Shown: positions 46,911-53,975 of the stretch, piece by piece
Layout of the letters: the number at the start of each line of letters is the position of its first letter
How positions within the stretch are numbered: the first letter of the stretch is position 1
Source of the DNA: Streptantibioticus silvisoli
GTDB taxonomy: Bacteria; Actinomycetota; Actinomycetes; Streptomycetales; Streptomycetaceae
Direction of reading: 5' to 3'
Assembly: GCF_027947535.2 (NCBI RefSeq)
Contig: NZ_JAAGKO020000057.1
Span: forward strand, 1 to 53,975
DNA: 53,975 nucleotides
The notes under the pieces: generated by a model
The model's input: the letters and a program-made list of their open reading frames with translations, nothing else
Told to the model about the DNA's origin: nothing
Database searches by the model: none
Made by a program: the position numbers and the translations under genes

Positions 46911-47315
46911 TCAAGTACGACGAATCTGTCTGAGAGCGTTCTCGTACGGGACCGACCCGGCCTGCGGCCCGGCGCCCGCGGCCGGGGTCGGGGATCTGTC
47001 GCACAGGCCGCCGCGCACGATCGGGGCACGGCAGCCGTCATTCCGGCCGGCCCGGCGGCGCGGGGCCGGCGCGCGAACGGCGTGCGGGGCGAGGTGCCCG
47101 GCCGTGGAGTACGCGGGGGTCGGCGGGTGGGCGGGGCGGTGTGGTTCCCGGACCCAGGCCAGCGGGTGGCGCGGGTGGCTCGCGGGGTCGCACGGCGGGG
47201 CCGTCGCGGCGGGCGCGCTCGGGGCGGGTATCGGCGTGAGCCGGCCGCAGGCGCTGTCGTCCGCCGGTACGGGTGCGGTGGTCCGGCCGTTCGGCTCGAT
47301 CGCAAAGGCAGTCAC
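46911..47315 (-). CDS. hypothetical Pro/Ala-rich protein, 134 aa (uncertain)
   Basis: I do not recognise this ORF. It begins with GTG (47315-47313), with AGAGGGG seven bases upstream (47323-47329), and ends 17 nt before the ATG of the giant PKS. Most codons over the first two thirds end in G or C, as in genuine genes of this genome. The product ([20 protein letters not shown]...) is rich in Pro, Ala, Arg and His, with no membrane segment or known motif. In GC-rich DNA, non-coding sequence often mimics such an ORF, and other frames are also open here, so it may not be real. If it is translated, its position would couple it to the PKS. Confidence 0.3.
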   Translation of the reverse strand: MTAFAIEPNGRTTAPVPADDSACGRLTPIPAPSAPAATAPPCDPASHPRHPLAWVREPHRPAHPPTPAYSTAGHLAPHAVRAPAPRRRAGRNDGCRAPIVRGGLCDRSPTPAAGAGPQAGSVPYENALRQIRRT

Positions 47316-47392
47316 GTTCTCGCCCCTCTCGGCCCGCAGCCGCGCTGACCTCCCACAAGCAGCTCGTCAAGCTGGATGTTGATGATCTTCAT
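47312..47392 (-). CDS. possible 26-residue leader peptide (uncertain)
   Basis: A short ORF beginning ATG at 47392 encodes MKIINIQLDELLVGG... and stops at a TGA that overlaps the GTG of the 134-residue ORF (GTGA), the layout used for translational coupling. No good Shine-Dalgarno precedes it. The palindrome AGGGAC-CTA-GTCCCT lies just upstream. It could be an upstream leader ORF or chance. I know of no family it belongs to. Confidence 0.2.
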   Translation of the reverse strand: MKIINIQLDELLVGGQRGCGPRGART

Positions 47393-47399
47393 GCTAATA

Positions 47400-47414
47400 A
47401 GGGACCTAGTCCCT
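47400..47414. promoter_or_regulatory. short palindrome, candidate operator
   Basis: Perfect 6-bp arms AGGGAC and GTCCCT flank the spacer CTA, in the A/T-rich part of the region upstream of the giant PKS. The symmetry suits a dimeric DNA-binding protein. It resembles but does not match the PAS-LuxR consensus, whose GGGA and TCCC half-sites are only two bases apart. Confidence 0.4.
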
Positions 47415-47447
47415 ACCAACCCCTAAAGAGGCAGCCCGAGCCCCTAA
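47410..47447 (-). promoter_or_regulatory. three helically phased TAGGG boxes
   Basis: On the minus strand TTAGGGG occurs at 47441-47447 and again at 47420-47426, exactly 21 bp apart, and a third TAGGGA lies at 47410-47415, 10 bp further. The spacing puts all three on about the same face of the helix, as in direct-repeat operators of SARP-type or large LuxR-type activators. No such regulator is in the window, so the binding protein is unknown. Confidence 0.4.
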
Positions 47448-47500
47448 TCGTCGCCGCGGGGCAGACGTAGCGGGGCGTGTTCTGCTGCCTCTTCAGGGGT
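47419..47500. repeat. long inverted repeat, 16-bp arms and 50-nt spacer
   Basis: ACCCCTAAAGAGGCAG at 47419-47434 pairs with CTGCCTCTTCAGGGGT at 47485-47500 at 15 of 16 positions. The distal arm lies about 20 nt after the permease stop codon, so the structure could end the exporter transcript. However, there is no run of T after the stem. The arms also contain the TAGGGG/CAGGGG boxes, so two inverted operator sites are an equally good explanation. Confidence 0.6.
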
Positions 47501-47519
47501 GTCCGCGCAGGTCGCCGGA

Positions 47520-49361
47520 TCAGGACCGCTGTGCGTGCAGCTCGCTGAGGCCGATGCGGGCGGCCAGCGCGAAGGAGCCCAGCCCGATCACGGACATCAG
47601 GGCGATGACCGGCCACTGCCAGGCGTTCGGCATGTACAGCGCGAGGAACCAGACGCGGGAGACCTTCCCCGACACCTTCATCAGCAACGGCACCAGGGCC
47701 TGGGGGAACAGCGCGATGCAGCCGACCAGGAAGCTGCTCCAGAACAGCCGCCGACGGTAGGCGGGCATCGCCTGGATGAAGGTGGCGCCCTCACCGGCCT
47801 TGCCCCGCTGCTCCTTGCCGGTCCGCATCAGGTACAGCAGTTCGGGTCCGCGCCTGGCCAGCGCCCGGTGCGCCGCACGCCCGAGCAGCGCGTAGCACAC
47901 CACCGCGGTGGCGGCGCCGGCCACCAGTCCGGCCCAGCGCAGGGCCGGTTCGTGGAGGAGCTGGCCGGCCAGGACGGTGGCCATCGCCGGTACCGCGGTG
48001 CCGAGCGCCATGATCATCATGACGAACGCCTGGCCGGTCACGTCCGAGTGGTCGAGCGGGGCGTTCCTGATCTCCCGGGGGTCGGGGCCGGGGGCCAGCT
48101 GGGTGACGGCGACCAGCGGGAGGAGTCCCGCGCCGCCGCCGAGCAGCGCGACGGTCGAGGCCAGCGCCCAGGGCCGCAGCTCCGGGTGGCCGCCGACCGC
48201 GATGCCGACGGCGGTCAGCACGACGGTCATCGGGGCGAAGACCGTCAGCCAGGCCAGCTGCCGGCCCCGGACGTCGGCACGTTCACTGCCCGGCATGAGG
48301 ACCGTCAGCCACAGCGCCGTGCCGTCCTGGCCGTAGAGGTTGGCGGCGGTGACCGCGCCCATCAGCGCGGTGAGCGCGCCGAGGAAGGGCAGGAACTCCG
48401 TGGAGTGGAACGCCAGCGGTACCAGGCAGGTCAGCACCGCGAAGGCCGGCGCGACGACGAAGCTCTGCATCCGCTGCGGATCACGCGCCCAGGTACGCAT
48501 CTCCTTGACGTACACCGCGGCCGTGGCACCGGACGACAGCCGGCCGCCCGGCGCGGCGCGGTCGGCCCCGGAGCCGCGTACGGTCGCCCGGGTCCAGCGG
48601 GCCGGGCCGAGGGACCGGGTCCACGCGACCCACAGCAGTGCGGTGAGGAGCGCGAGGCCGAGCAGCGGCAGCACGGTCATCGGCCAGTCGGACCGGGACG
48701 CCGCCTCGACGGCGAGCACCCCCCAGCTGGACGGCAGCGACCGCACGGTGATCGAGAACCCGTGGGAGAAGCCGGTGGTCAGCACGGAGTGCACGGCGAT
48801 GAACACCACCCAGCACGAGGAACTCGCCACCAGCATCGCCGCGTTGAGCAGGGCGCTGACGGCACCGCCGATCCGCGACCGGGACAGCGCGCCGAACAGG
48901 TGTGCCGTGAGCCGGGACAGCAGCACGACGAACAGCAGCTGGAGGAAGACGGCGGGCACGGCCACGACCACCGGGACGGCGCCCAGCCGGATTCCGAACG
49001 CCACCAGCGCGGTGAAGGCGACGAAGGTCACCGGTGCGGTCACGCCGACGAACGCCGAGCCGAGCAGTCCGAGCGCGAGCCTGCGGCGCGGGATCGGCTG
49101 GAGCTGGAACTGCTCGCCGCGCAGCACCGGCTGGCCGCTGTAGGCCGGGCCGAGCATCCATCCGAGGGTCCAGACGGCGAAGACGACCGCGAGCAGGTCC
49201 CTCACGGTGCTGTCGTGCGTCGCGTTCAGCGTCGCCACGTCGATGGTCGCGACCGCCAGCAGCAGGCCGACGAGGGCGCCGCCGAAGACCCAGCTGGACC
49301 GGGGACCGCTGATGTCCCGCCGCATGACGGCGAGCTTCATGTGGATCAGCGCGCCAGCCAC
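47520..49361 (-). CDS. ABC transporter permease, about 14 membrane helices
   Basis: A 613-residue integral membrane protein forming the channel of an ABC exporter with the ATPase encoded just before it. I count about 14 hydrophobic segments, among them SWVFGGALVGLLLAVA near the N-terminus, FVVLLSRL, LLPLLGLALLTALLW, FVMMIMALG and VIALMSVIGLGSFA near the end. A long charged loop sits roughly in the middle (after WVAWTRSLGP). The length suits a fused two-half ABC-2-like permease. The GTG at 49361 was chosen because AGGAAGGA lies five bases upstream (49367-49374). It overlaps the 3' end of the ATPase gene, so translation is probably coupled. An ATG at 49340 is possible but has no good Shine-Dalgarno. 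Placement among PKS genes suggests export of, or self-protection against, the polyketide; the substrate is inferred. Confidence 0.9.
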   Translation of the reverse strand: MAGALIHMKLAVMRRDISGPRSSWVFGGALVGLLLAVATIDVATLNATHDSTVRDLLAVVFAVWTLGWMLGPAYSGQPVLRGEQFQLQPIPRRRLALGLLGSAFVGVTAPVTFVAFTALVAFGIRLGAVPVVVAVPAVFLQLLFVVLLSRLTAHLFGALSRSRIGGAVSALLNAAMLVASSSCWVVFIAVHSVLTTGFSHGFSITVRSLPSSWGVLAVEAASRSDWPMTVLPLLGLALLTALLWVAWTRSLGPARWTRATVRGSGADRAAPGGRLSSGATAAVYVKEMRTWARDPQRMQSFVVAPAFAVLTCLVPLAFHSTEFLPFLGALTALMGAVTAANLYGQDGTALWLTVLMPGSERADVRGRQLAWLTVFAPMTVVLTAVGIAVGGHPELRPWALASTVALLGGGAGLLPLVAVTQLAPGPDPREIRNAPLDHSDVTGQAFVMMIMALGTAVPAMATVLAGQLLHEPALRWAGLVAGAATAVVCYALLGRAAHRALARRGPELLYLMRTGKEQRGKAGEGATFIQAMPAYRRRLFWSSFLVGCIALFPQALVPLLMKVSGKVSRVWFLALYMPNAWQWPVIALMSVIGLGSFALAARIGLSELHAQRS

Positions 49362-50152
49362 GACAGTCCTTCCTCGTTCTCCGCCCCGACGCCGACCAGT
49401 TCGACGAACCTCTCCTCCAGCGACACGCCGCCCCGCACCTGGTCCAGCGGTCCCTGGGCCACGACGTTGCCCTTGGCCATGACGGCGACGGTGTCACACA
49501 TCTGCTCGACCAGCGCCATGACGTGGCTGGACAGCAGTACGGAGCCGCCGCCGGCCACGAAGCGCTTGAGCAACCGCTTCAGCATGGCGGCGGCCACCGG
49601 GTCGACCGCCTCGAACGGTTCGTCCAGCACGAGCAGTCTCGGTCCGTGCAGCAACGCGACGGCCAGACCTATCTTCTTCCGCATGCCGGTGGAGTAGTCG
49701 AGGATGAGCGTCCGCTCGGTGTCGCCCGACAGTTCCAGGACCGCCAGCAGCTCGTCCACCCGCCCCGCGACCGTGGCCTTGTCCAGACCGCGCAACTGCC
49801 CCAGATAGCTCAGCAGTTCGCGGCCGGTCAGCTGTTCCGGCATCGCCAGGCCGTCGGGCAGGACGCCCATCAGCTCCTTGGCGCGCTCCGGTTCCTTCCA
49901 GACGTCGGTCCCGAAGACCTTCGCGTGCCCCGCGTCCGGGCGCAGCAGCCCGACCGCCATGGACAACATGGTGGTCTTGCCCGCGCCGTTGGGACCGACC
50001 AGTCCGAAGAACGATCCCGGCGCCACGGTGAGGTCGGCCTGTCCGACCGCCTCGTAGGTGCCGAACGTCTTTCGCAGGCCCACGAGTTCGAACGCGGCTG
50101 CCTGCCCATCGGCGGCGGGCGTGGGGGCACCGCCGTCCGACTCCTTCTGCAT
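49346..50152 (-). CDS. ABC transporter ATP-binding protein
   Basis: A 268-residue cytosolic ATPase that powers the adjacent permease. Walker A GPNGAGKT is at residues 53-60, the signature motif appears as YSTGMRKK at 153-160, Walker B LLVLDE at 173-178, the D-loop region EAVD follows, and the H-loop His is at 210. The pattern suits ABC-2 exporter ATPases of the antibiotic-resistance or multidrug kind. AAGGAG at 50168-50173 is nine bases from a TTG at 50158 and fifteen from the ATG at 50152, so the true start may be the TTG, which adds two residues. The gene starts about 30 nt after the PKS stop, and its 3' end overlaps the permease start. PKS, ATPase and permease therefore look like one transcription unit. 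Confidence 0.95.
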   Translation of the reverse strand: MQKESDGGAPTPAADGQAAAFELVGLRKTFGTYEAVGQADLTVAPGSFFGLVGPNGAGKTTMLSMAVGLLRPDAGHAKVFGTDVWKEPERAKELMGVLPDGLAMPEQLTGRELLSYLGQLRGLDKATVAGRVDELLAVLELSGDTERTLILDYSTGMRKKIGLAVALLHGPRLLVLDEPFEAVDPVAAAMLKRLLKRFVAGGGSVLLSSHVMALVEQMCDTVAVMAKGNVVAQGPLDQVRGGVSLEERFVELVGVGAENEEGLSWLAR

Positions 50153-50185
50153 AGTCAAGAACTCATTCTCCTTGTCATCTCTTTC

Positions 50186-53100
50186 CTACTCCAAGCTGTC
50201 CAGCTCGCTGTCGATCAGGTCGAAGATGTCCGCCTCGGTGGCGTTTTCGACGTCCCGGTCGTCGGGGGCCGCTGCCGGGTTCGAGGTATCACTCCACCGG
50301 GCGAGCAACGCTTCCATCCTGGCGCGAATCCTGGCCCGGTCGTCGCGGTTCAAACCCGGTGCGGCGGCTTCGAGTCGATCCAGGTCCTCCAGCGCCGCCA
50401 CGGCCGGGGACGGCGCCGCCGGAAGCAGCTTGCCGGCCAGGTAGCCGGCCAGGGCGGTGGGGTTGGGGTAGTCGAAGATCAGCGTCGGCGGCAGGCGCAG
50501 GCCGGTGGTGGCGCTGAGCTGGTTGCGCAGCTCGACCGCGGTCAGCGAGTCGAACCCCATCGCCGCGAACGCCTTCGCCGGTCCGATCGCCTGTCCCGAC
50601 GTGAAGCCCAGTACGCCGGCGGCATGCCCGCGCACGGTCTCCAGCAGCAGGGCGGACGCCTCGGCGGGGTCCAGGCCGGTCAGCCGCTCGGCGAACACGG
50701 CGGGCCGCGGGGCCGCCGCACTGCCCGCGGTCGGGCGGACCGGCCGGACCAGCGACTGCAACAGCCCCGGCAACGCACTCCCGGCAGCGGCCAGCGCGGC
50801 GGTGTCGACCGCCATCGGCAGCACAGCACCCCCCGCACCACCCAACGCCCGGTCCAACAGACCCAGTCCGTCCACCTCGCCCAACGGCACCAGACCCGAA
50901 CGCCCCACCCGCTCCCGCTCACCGGCGCTCAACTTCCCCAGCATCCCCCGGCCGTCCTCACCCAGCCACGGCCCCCAACCCAACGACACACCCGCCAACC
51001 CCTGCCGACGCCGATACTCCGCCAACCCGTCCAACACCCCGTTCGCCGCCGCATACCCCGCCTGCCCCGCCGAACCCACCGACGCCGACACCGACGAATA
51101 CAACACGAACAACGCCAAATCCAGCCGCGCCGTCAACTCATGCAAATACAACGCCGCCAACGCCTTCGGCTCCAACACCCCCTCCACCCGCTCCACCGTC
51201 AACGACTCCACCACACCGTCATCCACCACACCCGCCGCATGCACCACACCCGTCAACGCATGCTCCCCAGGGATCTCCCCCAACACCGCCGCCAGAGCAT
51301 CCCGGTCCGCCACATCACACGCGACAACGCTCACCCGCGCACCCAGCTCCGACAGCTCAGCCACCAGCTCCGCAGCCCCCGGCGCCTCCAGACCGCTCCG
51401 GCTGACCAACACCAACTGCCGCACCCCATACGCCGATACGAGATGCCGGGCCACCAAAGAACCCAACGCACCGGTGCCACCCGTGACCAGCACCGTGCCC
51501 CGCGGATCCAACCTGCGCGGCATCACCAACACGTTCTTCCCCACATGACGCCCCGAACCCATCAACCGGAACGCCCCCACCGCCTCCCGCACATCCCACG
51601 CCCGCACCGGCAAAAACGACAGATCCCCACCCTCGAACAACCCCACCAACGTCAACAAAATCTCCCGCAACCGCACCACACCCGCATCAAACAAATCGAA
51701 GGAGTGATAAGCAGCGGGGAAATCCTCGGCACGACGAACATCCGCCTTGCCCATCTCCACGAACCGACCGCCATCCGCCAGCAACCGCGCCGACGCATCG
51801 ACGTACTCCCCCGCCAGCGCGTTCAACACCACATCCACACCACGGCCGCCCGACGCCGCCCGGAACACCCCCTCGAACCCCAGATCACGCGACGACGCGA
51901 TCCGCCCCTCACCGACACCGAGACCCCGCACCACCGGCCACTTCGACTCACTCGCCGTCGCGAAAACCTCCGCACCCGCCCACCGGGCGAGCTGCACCGC
52001 CGCCATCCCCACCCCACCGGCAGCCGCATGCACCAACACCGACTCACCCGAACCCAGACCACCCAGGTCGAACAGGCCGTAGAACGCCGTCATGAACGCC
52101 ATCGGCACCGACGCCGCATCCACGAACGACCAACCCACGGGCATCCGCGCCAGCAACCGGTGATCGGTCACGGTGGTCGGGCCGAACCCACCCGCGAACA
52201 GGCCGAACACCCGGTCCCCCACGGCCAGATCCTCAACGTCCGCGCCCACCGCCAGCACCACGCCGGCCCCCTCCGCCCCCATCAAGCCGGGCTCTGGATA
52301 GGTACCGAGACCGATCAGCACGTCCCGGAAGTTCACCCCGGCCGCACGCACCTCCACCCGCACCTCACCCGCGCCGAGCTCTCCGGCCGCGGGCTGGATC
52401 ACCGGAGCGACCTCGTCCAGCACACCGTGCTCCGACGGCTCCAACCGCCAGTCACCCTCGCCCGCCAACGGCAGCACCAACCCACCGTCGTCCCTCACCA
52501 CCCGACCCGCCAGCAACTCCCCCTCCCGCAGCAGAACTTGCGGCAACCCACTGCCCACCGCCGCACCCAACGCCGCCCACGACGCCGCAGAACCATCCAC
52601 ATCCACCAACAGCACCCGCCCCGGATGCTCCAACTGCACCGACCGCACCAACCCCCACACACCCGCACCCGCCACATCCGACACCACATCACCCACCGCA
52701 CCACACGTCACCACCACCAAACGCGACCCACCACACCCCTCATCCCCCACCCAACACCGCACCTCACCCAGCACGCCCACCACCGCGTCCCGCACCACCG
52801 CCGTTCCGGTCCGCTCCGGGGACCCGCCCACCGGCAACACCACCACATCCGGCACCACTCCGGCCACCAGCTCCGCCACCCCGCTCAGCGCACGCACCCC
52901 GACACCCGCCCCGGCCAACGCCGCACCGGCGCCCAGGCCATCGGCACCCAGCACCACCACGTCACCCAACTCACCGGCGACCTCGGCACCCCGCGACCAC
53001 TCCAGCCGGTAGACGTCCCCCACCCCAGCAGCCACCCCGGCCCGCTCCAACTGCCCCGCCACCACCGGACGCACCGCAAGCCGCTCCACCGACACCACCG

Positions 53101-53975
53101 GAACACCCTCACCATCCACCGCCACCACCGAAAAACCACCCACACCAACCGGCGACAACCGCACCCGCAACACCGACGCACCCGACGCCCACAACGACAC
53201 CCCCGACCACGAAAACGGCAACCCCACACCACCAAAACCACCCGCACCCGAACCACCCGCACCATCCGCATCCGAACCACCCACCACCACACCCGCCGCC
53301 GCAGCCTGCAACGCACCATCCAACAACCCCGGATGCAACCCAAAACGACCCGCCCGACCCCACTCACCCTCCGGCAAACACACCTCAGCAAACACCTCAC
53401 CACCCACCACCCACGCACGCCTCACACCAGAAAACACCTCCCCATACTCCAAACCACCACCACCCAACACCCCATACACCTCACCCCTCCCCACCTCACA
53501 ACCACCCACCGGCGGCCACACACCAAACCCCTCAAAACCACCCACCGAACCCACAGAAACCCCCGACACCGGACTCAACACACCCGACGCATAACGCACC
53601 CACTCACCCTCCACCCAACCACCAACCCCACCCTCAACCCGACCGAACACCTCAACCGACCGAACACCCCCCACACCCACATCACCCACACACACCTGAA
53701 CCCCCACCCCACCCACCACCGGCAACACCAACGGCACCTCCAACACCAACTCCTCCACCCGACCACACCCCACCACATCACCCGCAGCCACCACCAACTC
53801 CACAAACACCGTCCCCGCCACCACCACCCGACCACCCACCACATGATCCCCCAACCACCCGTCCGACCCCACCGACAACCGACCCATGAACACCAACCCA
53901 CCACCACCCGCCAACCGCACACCCGCCCCCAACAACGGATGATCCACCACACCCAACCCCACCCCACCCACATCC
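50186..53975 (-). CDS. modular type I polyketide synthase, C-terminal module DH-ER-KR-ACP (5' end outside window)
   Basis: About 1,263 C-terminal residues of a PKS whose start lies beyond the right edge; the KS and AT of this module are not visible. Domains: DH 53945-53120, ER 52460-51530, KR 51510-50800, ACP 50680-50420, then a docking tail ending FDLIDSELDSLE. ER has [18 protein letters not shown] has [11 protein letters not shown] (B-type-like) and QAGYAAAN. ACP has GFDSL. The DH is odd: HVVGGRVVVA instead of HxxxGxxxxP, and YGEVF instead of YGPxF, though the His and LLDGALQ Asp remain. There is no thioesterase, so the chain passes to another PKS. The neighbouring loading PKS has no N-terminal docking domain and cannot be that partner; another protein outside the window, or a protein acting later, is implied. 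Confidence 0.95.
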   Translation of the reverse strand, partial: DVGGVGLGVVDHPLLGAGVRLAGGGGLVFMGRLSVGSDGWLGDHVVGGRVVVAGTVFVELVVAAGDVVGCGRVEELVLEVPLVLPVVGGVGVQVCVGDVGVGGVRSVEVFGRVEGGVGGWVEGEWVRYASGVLSPVSGVSVGSVGGFEGFGVWPPVGGCEVGRGEVYGVLGGGGLEYGEVFSGVRRAWVVGGEVFAEVCLPEGEWGRAGRFGLHPGLLDGALQAAAAGVVVGGSDADGAGGSGAGGFGGVGLPFSWSGVSLWASGASVLRVRLSPVGVGGFSVVAVDGEGVPVVSVERLAVRPVVAGQLERAGVAAGVGDVYRLEWSRGAEVAGELGDVVVLGADGLGAGAALAGAGVGVRALSGVAELVAGVVPDVVVLPVGGSPERTGTAVVRDAVVGVLGEVRCWVGDEGCGGSRLVVVTCGAVGDVVSDVAGAGVWGLVRSVQLEHPGRVLLVDVDGSAASWAALGAAVGSGLPQVLLREGELLAGRVVRDDGGLVLPLAGEGDWRLEPSEHGVLDEVAPVIQPAAGELGAGEVRVEVRAAGVNFRDVLIGLGTYPEPGLMGAEGAGVVLAVGADVEDLAVGDRVFGLFAGGFGPTTVTDHRLLARMPVGWSFVDAASVPMAFMTAFYGLFDLGGLGSGESVLVHAAAGGVGMAAVQLARWAGAEVFATASESKWPVVRGLGVGEGRIASSRDLGFEGVFRAASGGRGVDVVLNALAGEYVDASARLLADGGRFVEMGKADVRRAEDFPAAYHSFDLFDAGVVRLREILLTLVGLFEGGDLSFLPVRAWDVREAVGAFRLMGSGRHVGKNVLVMPRRLDPRGTVLVTGGTGALGSLVARHLVSAYGVRQLVLVSRSGLEAPGAAELVAELSELGARVSVVACDVADRDALAAVLGEIPGEHALTGVVHAAGVVDDGVVESLTVERVEGVLEPKALAALYLHELTARLDLALFVLYSSVSASVGSAGQAGYAAANGVLDGLAEYRRRQGLAGVSLGWGPWLGEDGRGMLGKLSAGERERVGRSGLVPLGEVDGLGLLDRALGGAGGAVLPMAVDTAALAAAGSALPGLLQSLVRPVRPTAGSAAAPRPAVFAERLTGLDPAEASALLLETVRGHAAGVLGFTSGQAIGPAKAFAAMGFDSLTAVELRNQLSATTGLRLPPTLIFDYPNPTALAGYLAGKLLPAAPSPAVAALEDLDRLEAAAPGLNRDDRARIRARMEALLARWSDTSNPAAAPDDRDVENATEADIFDLIDSELDSLE
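50189..50400 (-). other. C-terminal docking tail of the right-edge PKS
   Basis: After the ACP there are helical segments (DLDRLEAAAPGL, RARIRARMEALLARW), a linker, and a terminal acidic helix ATEADIFDLIDSELDSLE, the class-1 C-terminal docking layout. Its last helix differs from that of the giant PKS ([14 protein letters not shown]), as expected if each recognises a different partner. Confidence 0.85.
50400..53975 (-). other. fully reducing PKS module (partial): DH-ER-KR-ACP
   Basis: The visible part of a module expected to leave a methylene if its DH works. The DH half (53975 to about 53100) is Gly/Val-rich with a Gly/Ser/Asp insertion (GGSDADGAGGSGAGG). It uses codons such as GGG, GTG, GGT and TTG far more than the KR and ACP. 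The ER core shares long near-identical DNA with the ERs of modules 1 and 2, for example 51987-52050 against 33235-33300. Confidence 0.9.

Larger units (their letters stand above)
46894..47519 (-). promoter_or_regulatory. 626-nt upstream region of the giant PKS gene
   Basis: The only sizeable gap between recognised genes in the window. Its distal part (about 47340-47450) is visibly richer in A and T than the surroundings and contains a short palindrome, repeated TAGGG boxes and half of a long inverted repeat. The proximal part is GC-rich and holds one plausible small ORF. A promoter for the giant PKS gene probably lies here, although I cannot assign -35 and -10 hexamers with confidence. Confidence 0.5.

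Noticed and set aside
46894-47004. GTG at 47004 as the start of the giant PKS
   Set aside because: It would add 37 Arg-rich residues with no docking character; the ATG at 46893 sits directly before the KS start as expected of a loading module.
47400-47414. Palindrome as a PAS-LuxR (PimM-like) box
   Set aside because: The GGGA and TCCC half-sites are five bases apart, not two, and no PAS-LuxR gene is visible.

Overview
The window looks like part of a large modular type I polyketide synthase (PKS) locus from a high-GC actinomycete, most likely Streptomyces or a close relative. The evidence is very high GC, strong G/C bias at third codon positions, and actinomycete-type PKS modules with class-1 docking helices. 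Every convincing gene lies on the minus strand, so transcription runs from high to low coordinates. Both ends of the window cut through PKS genes.

In transcription order: (1) 53975-50186 is the C-terminal part of a PKS (DH-ER-KR-ACP plus a C-terminal docking tail). (2) 50152-49346 and 49361-47520 encode an ABC exporter, an ATPase and a roughly 14-helix permease. They follow the PKS after about 30 nt and overlap each other. (3) 47519-46894 is a 626-nt gap with repeats that look regulatory and two doubtful small ORFs. (4) 46893-12670 is a single 34.2-kb gene for an 11,407-residue PKS holding a KSQ loading module and six extension modules. (5) 12609-1, after 60 nt, is the next PKS: two complete modules and the start of a third. 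The reading frame is open to the window edge.

The loading AT carries a YASH motif (methylmalonyl type) behind a KS whose active-site Cys is Gln, so the starter should be propionyl. Every extender AT whose specificity motif is visible has GHSIG plus HAFH (malonyl type). Reductive domains are: M1 DH-ER-KR, M2 DH-ER-KR, M3 KR (A-type), M4 DH-KR, M5 KR (B-type), M6 KR (B-type-like), M7 DH-ER-KR, M8 KR (A-type), M9 unknown. If modules act in this order, the C19 chain on the ACP of M8 would be hexyl-CHOH-CH2-CH=CH-CHOH-CH2-CHOH-(CH2)3-CHOH-CH2-CO-S-. This is an unbranched, propionate-primed polyol. No thioesterase, regulator or tailoring gene is visible, so the product cannot be named.

Most observations worth a second look concern the modules: near-identical copies (especially M1 and M2), patches of odd codon choice, degenerate DH motifs, and one KR-only module lacking the usual pre-KR helix pair. 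Others are the repeat-rich upstream region of the giant gene, and a gene order in which the loading PKS is not first.
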